Below, piece after piece: positions 5,900-8,684 of a stretch of 8,684 bases of DNA (position 1 is its first letter; every line of letters starts with the position of its first letter). The stretch comes from CAMTWJ01 sp964643605 (GTDB lineage: Bacteria > Patescibacteriota > Saccharimonadia > Saccharimonadales > 2-12-FULL-41-12): assembly GCA_964643605.1 (NCBI GenBank), contig CAZXTF010000029.1:1-8684 (forward strand), given 5' to 3'. The notes under the pieces are model-generated. The model saw only the letters and a list, made by a program, of their open reading frames with translations, was not told the DNA's origin and did no database searches. Position numbers and translations under genes: made by a program.

Positions 5900-6826
5900 C
5901 TACAGCCACCTACGCTTGTTAAAGATAGTAATGGCAATAGCCACAATTGACGAGATGATGAGCACTATAATCCAAAAAGCTTTCGGGTTTTCGCTCATAG
6001 GGACAACTACATTCATGCCATATAGCCCACTTATAGTGGTTGGGATTGCCAGAAAAATAGCGATCGAAGTCAGGTGACGGAAGGTCCGGTTTAGGCTGCT
6101 GGTAGCGATCGCCTCATAAGCTTGACGCAGATTCATCAGTGTTCTGAGCTTAGCTTTGCTCTGCCCAATTAGCTCGTTTGTATCGAGATTAAGGTCTTCT
6201 ACCATATCTCTGTCATCCTCATACAGGCGCATATACTTGCCACTTTCTAGTGCATTGATAACCAAGGATTGTGGCTGCAAGGCCGAGACAAATTCGTTTA
6301 GATCTTCTTCGAGTTCAATAAAACTTAAGAACTCTCTGGTACTAATCTCTGACTGGCGCATTTGCTTGCGAATCCGCAGGATATGCTTAGAGACTGCCGT
6401 CAAACGCACCCTGTAAGAACGATTGATCTGCTCTAATATCTGCAGAAAAGTCTTGGTTTTTTGGGTAGTCAAAACTTCTATTTGTCCATTGATCATGAGA
6501 TCTAGCAAGCTATCTCCCGAGCGCATAACTGTAACTATGTTGTTGTTCGTGTAGATGATTAAAAGAGGCTCTGTGGAAGTATCTTGTCCTGCTGGATGGC
6601 AGTAACGAGTAAACACATAGGTAGAGCCATCTTCGGTCTCTACACGAGGGGCCTCGTACAAGTCTGTGGCATCGTTTAAAAGGTCTCTGTTGAGATTAAG
6701 CTCTGCTGCTACATCATCAAGTTCCTTCTCTAAAGGCTCGACAACATGCACCCAGCTGCCAACTTTTATTTCATCAGCTGCTTTAAGCTGACGTGCCCTG
6801 GCCGTACTGTGGTAAACAGTAATCAT
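5900..6826 (-). CDS. corA: CorA family magnesium transporter
   Basis: A 308-residue homopentameric Mg2+ (or Co2+/Ni2+) channel of the inner membrane, close to the usual length of about 316. The large cytoplasmic N-terminal domain (1-about 245) has the alpha/beta part and long helices (for example EQINRSYRVRLTAVSKHILRIRKQM). Span 1 (about 250-268) ends in the selectivity motif YGMNVVVPMSEN, with G270, M271 and N272. Span 2 is about 283-302, and the protein ends KRRWL, the basic CorA C-terminus. The ATG at 6826 lies 5 bases after the PAP2 stop and has no Shine-Dalgarno. TACAAT (6839-6834) ends 7 bases upstream and overlaps the PAP2 stop codon, so corA may have its own promoter as well as read-through from PAP2. 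Confidence 0.96.
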   Translation of the reverse strand: MITVYHSTARARQLKAADEIKVGSWVHVVEPLEKELDDVAAELNLNRDLLNDATDLYEAPRVETEDGSTYVFTRYCHPAGQDTSTEPLLIIYTNNNIVTVMRSGDSLLDLMINGQIEVLTTQKTKTFLQILEQINRSYRVRLTAVSKHILRIRKQMRQSEISTREFLSFIELEEDLNEFVSALQPQSLVINALESGKYMRLYEDDRDMVEDLNLDTNELIGQSKAKLRTLMNLRQAYEAIATSSLNRTFRHLTSIAIFLAIPTTISGLYGMNVVVPMSENPKAFWIIVLIISSIVAIAITIFNKRRWL

Positions 6827-6831
6827 AAGGA

Positions 6832-7740
6832 TTATTGTACCGTATTTGCAACTTTTTTACCCAGCGGCGAACTCTTTAGCTTCTCCCAGACCCGCTGAAT
6901 CCAGCGTAGTACGTGCGGCGCTGCAAAGTAAGCACCTACTGCATACAACACTCCTAGAATTGCATCGATAGCATAATGCTCACCTTGATACACCGTACCT
7001 ACCCAAATAAGAACCGGGTATATCCACGACAAAAAACGCCATCTGGTTTTATATAAAGTAGTGACAAACAGCGCAAAAAGTAACGCATAGGCAGCGTGGA
7101 GTGATGGTACTGCTGCTACTGGATTTGGCGAAATCTCGTTGTACACACTTGGGAAGTCATGAATTCCTAGTGCAGCCCAAACATCGCTAGAAACACGAGT
7201 TATTGGCTCTATCAAGCCCATATCGCTAGCCATCCAGGGAGGCGCTGCTGGAAACACTAGATATGTCAGAAAACCCGCAAACGAAAGAAGCACATACGTA
7301 GTTACAAAGCGCCAGTACTCAGAGTCTCTGGTTTTCCAGATCAGCACAGCCAGCGCAATCGGCAGTACAAAATGCAACATATACGCTAGATAAAACACAA
7401 AGTCATACCACTGAATTGCCCCATGCCACCACCACTGTTGCAAAATCACCGTTGGCAAGTGACCAAAGAATAAAAACTTATCGGCGTCTACCATAAACAT
7501 AAAGTTTACATATGTATTTAGATAGTCGGCCACACCTCTAAAAGACTCGTATACTAGTAGTAACGCTACGAAGGGCACCAGACGCTTGGCGAGTTCTTTT
7601 GCCTGGCCAAACAACATAGCTATAAAAATAGCAAAAATCAGTAATTTATCAGGGGTAGGAAAGCTGGGCTGGGCTGTAAATACTGCTAAACAGGCAATGG
7701 TGCCGGCTAGCCCAATTCCTGCTAATATCTTTTTTTGCAT
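6832..7740 (-). CDS. PAP2 superfamily membrane protein (PAP2_3/Aur1-like)
   Basis: A 302-residue polytopic membrane protein with about six spans, of the type-2 phosphatidic acid phosphatase or inositolphosphotransferase-like superfamily. Active-site motifs are visible: PSLHAAY (212-218, with S213 and H215) and GTVYQGEHYAID (248-259), giving the nucleophile H255 and the supporting D259. Position 249 is T where classic PAP2 phosphatases have R in SRxxxxxH; that is usual in the Aur1/PAP2_3 branch. FPAAPPWM (163-170) is another signature of that branch. The substrate is probably a lipid phosphate or phospholipid headgroup, but which one cannot be told. The ATG at 7740 has no Shine-Dalgarno and lies 7 bases after TACAAT (7753-7748). 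It is the first gene of the block with corA, the small membrane protein and the secreted protein. Confidence 0.9.
   Translation of the reverse strand: MQKKILAGIGLAGTIACLAVFTAQPSFPTPDKLLIFAIFIAMLFGQAKELAKRLVPFVALLLVYESFRGVADYLNTYVNFMFMVDADKFLFFGHLPTVILQQWWWHGAIQWYDFVFYLAYMLHFVLPIALAVLIWKTRDSEYWRFVTTYVLLSFAGFLTYLVFPAAPPWMASDMGLIEPITRVSSDVWAALGIHDFPSVYNEISPNPVAAVPSLHAAYALLFALFVTTLYKTRWRFLSWIYPVLIWVGTVYQGEHYAIDAILGVLYAVGAYFAAPHVLRWIQRVWEKLKSSPLGKKVANTVQ
6834..6839 (-). promoter_or_regulatory. Possible -10 box of corA, overlapping the PAP2 stop
   Basis: TACAAT on the minus strand, followed by exactly seven bases (AATCCTT) and the corA ATG, would give a leaderless mRNA. The box is also the last codons of the PAP2 gene (Val-Gln-stop), so it could be chance; its spacing matches other genes in the window. 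Confidence 0.4.
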
Positions 7741-7747
7741 TTCGTAT

Positions 7748-7753
7748 ATTGTA
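7748..7753 (-). promoter_or_regulatory. -10 box of the PAP2 gene
   Basis: TACAAT on the minus strand, then seven bases (ATACGAA) and the ATG at 7740, the same layout as at corA. It predicts a start at about 7741 and a leaderless mRNA for the whole PAP2-corA block. The -35 region is weak. Confidence 0.5.
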
Positions 7754-7815
7754 CGTTACTACACAAAATCTTACGAATAACAGTGGTGAATATGCTTGTA
7801 CTTATTGACAATGTA

Positions 7816-7824
7816 TGATATAAT
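7816..7824 (+). promoter_or_regulatory. Extended -10 promoter of the GGDEF gene
   Basis: TGATATAAT is a perfect extended -10. TTGTAC at 7796-7801 is a weak -35 with 17-base spacing. The predicted start near 7831 is about 2 bases before the ATG at 7833, and there is no Shine-Dalgarno. Confidence 0.6.
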
Positions 7825-7832
7825 AAAAAGAT

Positions 7833-8570
7833 ATGCACGAGTTTGAACCAAGAATTACACCTCTTACCCCTGAGGAAAAAGAGCATATGGTCCATGACGC
7901 CCACGACTTCGCTGTCGAGTGGGTTGCTCAAGGCGCCCCAACTCAACGTGACTTAGAAAAATGTGTGGCTTTTATAGACATTGCTACTACCTGGATTGCA
8001 GGCCGGGACTTTCGCATAGGAACTCCTCAGGACCTCGTAGAACTCGCCGAATTATTGGTACCTGTGGTTGGTGAAGAAAAACGAACACTCCAACGAAAAG
8101 CCACGACCGATGCTCTAACTGGCCTCGCCGACAAAGAGGTTTTTACACTTGCCAGGGAGACTGCCGAAGCAGATCCAGAAACAGCCTTTTTATTCTTGGA
8201 TGCACGAGATTTTGAGAACGTAAACAATAACTATGGCCAAGATGAAGGTGACAAAGAGATTATAAAAATTGCCGAATTTGTTAAGACAGAAGCAGAAAAA
8301 CATAACCTCGACGAACGAGTCTTTAGAGTTGGAGGCGACGAATTTGCAGTAATAGGACCACGAGATCTCATTAGGCACTTGCACCACCATATTACTAGTA
8401 AATTTGGTAGTACTCCAGATAGCGAGGATGCTAGAACTACTTTACGTGGAGTGTATGCAGATACGTTTAGCGAAGCAGCTCTCCTGATGGTAGACCTCAA
8501 AAAAGAAGAAAAAGCTACCAAGCTAGGCAAACTGGCTACCAGGGTAAAGTCAGCCTTCAAAGATAACTAG
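7833..8570 (+). CDS. GGDEF-domain protein (divergent diguanylate cyclase)
   Basis: A 245-residue soluble protein with an N-terminal helical region (about 1-88) of no recognised fold and a GGDEF domain (about 89-225). Domain signatures: TDALTGLAD (92-100), FLDARDFENVNNNYG (121-135) and RVGGDEFAVI (165-174) with an intact GGDEF at 167-171. D123 and the GGDEF acidic pair could bind metal. However, the usual FKxxND reads FENVNN, there is no RxxD inhibitory site before GGDEF, and the C-terminal SiG...AD.ALY..K part is only loosely seen (GVYADTFSEAALLMVDLKKEEK, about 206-227). It may make c-di-GMP weakly or only bind nucleotide. No signal peptide or membrane span is seen. It diverges from PAP2 with 92 bases between starts. 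A hairpin overlaps its stop codon. Confidence 0.88.
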   Translation: MHEFEPRITPLTPEEKEHMVHDAHDFAVEWVAQGAPTQRDLEKCVAFIDIATTWIAGRDFRIGTPQDLVELAELLVPVVGEEKRTLQRKATTDALTGLADKEVFTLARETAEADPETAFLFLDARDFENVNNNYGQDEGDKEIIKIAEFVKTEAEKHNLDERVFRVGGDEFAVIGPRDLIRHLHHHITSKFGSTPDSEDARTTLRGVYADTFSEAALLMVDLKKEEKATKLGKLATRVKSAFKDN

Positions 8571-8587
8571 CGGTTCTCCGCTAGTTA
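8564..8587 (+). terminator. Hairpin at the end of the GGDEF gene
   Basis: A perfect 10-bp inverted repeat TAACTAGCGG, loop TTCT, CCGCTAGTTA. The stop codon TAG (8568-8570) lies within its left arm. No clean T-run follows (ACGGTATAGTATTTCTC), so it is an imperfect intrinsic terminator or an mRNA 3'-end stabiliser. Confidence 0.45.
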
Positions 8588-8590
8588 CGG

Positions 8591-8596
8591 TATAGT
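8591..8596 (+). promoter_or_regulatory. Possible -10 box of the tRNA-Gln gene
   Basis: TATAGT (5 of 6 to TATAAT) lies 24 bases before the tRNA and predicts a start near 8603 with a short leader. The -35 position falls in the preceding hairpin and is poor. Confidence 0.35.
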
Positions 8597-8620
8597 ATTT
8601 CTCTGTTAGGCCAGAAATAA

Positions 8621-8684
8621 TAGGGTGTAGCCAAGTGGTAAGGCAGTGGGTTCTGGTCCCATGATCGGGGGTTCGAATCCCTCC
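8621..8684 (+). tRNA. tRNA-Gln (anticodon CTG), 3' end cut by window edge
   Basis: Acceptor 5' strand TAGGGTG (8621-8627), TA, D-arm GCC...GGC (8630-8644) with GTGGTAA in the loop, anticodon stem GTGGG/CCCAT (8646-8650 and 8658-8662), and loop TTCTGGT with anticodon CTG at 8653-8655. A four-base variable region follows, then the T-arm GGGGG-TTCGAAT-CCCTC (8667-8683). The last base pairs with position 7 of the acceptor. Six acceptor bases and the discriminator are beyond the edge. Anticodon CUG reads CAG (Gln), and the overall sequence is typical of bacterial tRNA-Gln. Confidence 0.93.

Noticed and set aside
7805..7810. A perfect TTGACA as the -35 of the GGDEF promoter
   Set aside because: It is only 8 bases from TATAAT, too close to be used with it; the extended -10 or TTGTAC at 7796 fits better.
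1..8684. Mobile element, prophage, CRISPR array or defence system
   Set aside because: No transposase, integrase, regularly spaced repeats, target duplications or recognisable defence genes; all recognised genes are housekeeping, envelope or metal-related.

Overview
The window looks like a chromosomal segment of a small-genome bacterium of the Patescibacteria/CPR type, most likely Candidatus Saccharibacteria (TM7) or a close relative. This is an inference from the gene mix (RmuC, YajQ, a DUF5665-like membrane protein, CorA, PAP2, a divergent GGDEF protein), the tight packing, the moderate GC content judged by eye, and the promoter style. There is no 16S gene or database search behind it. I see no insertion sequence, integrase, phage gene or CRISPR array. 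No stretch over 300 bases lacks a gene; the longest non-coding gap is 4627-4830.

Layout. pheS (minus strand, 3' end off the left edge) diverges from yajQ. yajQ runs into an unrecognised 156-residue gene on the minus strand with only three bases between the stop codons. Then come, all on the minus strand, a DUF5665-like single-span membrane protein, rmuC and a ZIP-family metal transporter. The ZIP gene diverges from a Fur-family regulator on the plus strand. Between them is a 19-bp palindrome (4149-4167) built from two TTTGCAAA units, overlapping the likely -35 elements of both promoters, so it is a good candidate metal-dependent operator. Next is a 204-base gap (4627-4830) full of hairpins. 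A four-gene minus-strand block follows, read from 7740 down: PAP2-family membrane phosphatase or transferase, CorA, a small membrane-anchored protein, and a secreted helical protein. The last three are butted together or overlapping. Divergent from PAP2 is a GGDEF-domain gene on the plus strand, and the right edge cuts a tRNA-Gln(CTG).

Genes working together. ZIP plus the Fur-family protein look like a divalent-metal (Zn, Fe or Mn) uptake gene with its own repressor. CorA, the small membrane protein and the secreted coiled-coil protein appear translationally coupled and may form a cell-envelope unit. YajQ, whose family includes a c-di-GMP-binding member, and the GGDEF protein could be linked through nucleotide signalling, but the GGDEF protein is degenerate and the two genes are far apart.

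The most notable general signal is at gene starts. Nine protein genes have a -10-like hexamer ending about 6-10 bases before the start codon, and most have no Shine-Dalgarno sequence. This predicts leaderless or nearly leaderless mRNAs. Only the genes likely to be internal to transcripts (1402-1872, 4831-5607, 5594-5899) show purine-rich Shine-Dalgarno sequences.
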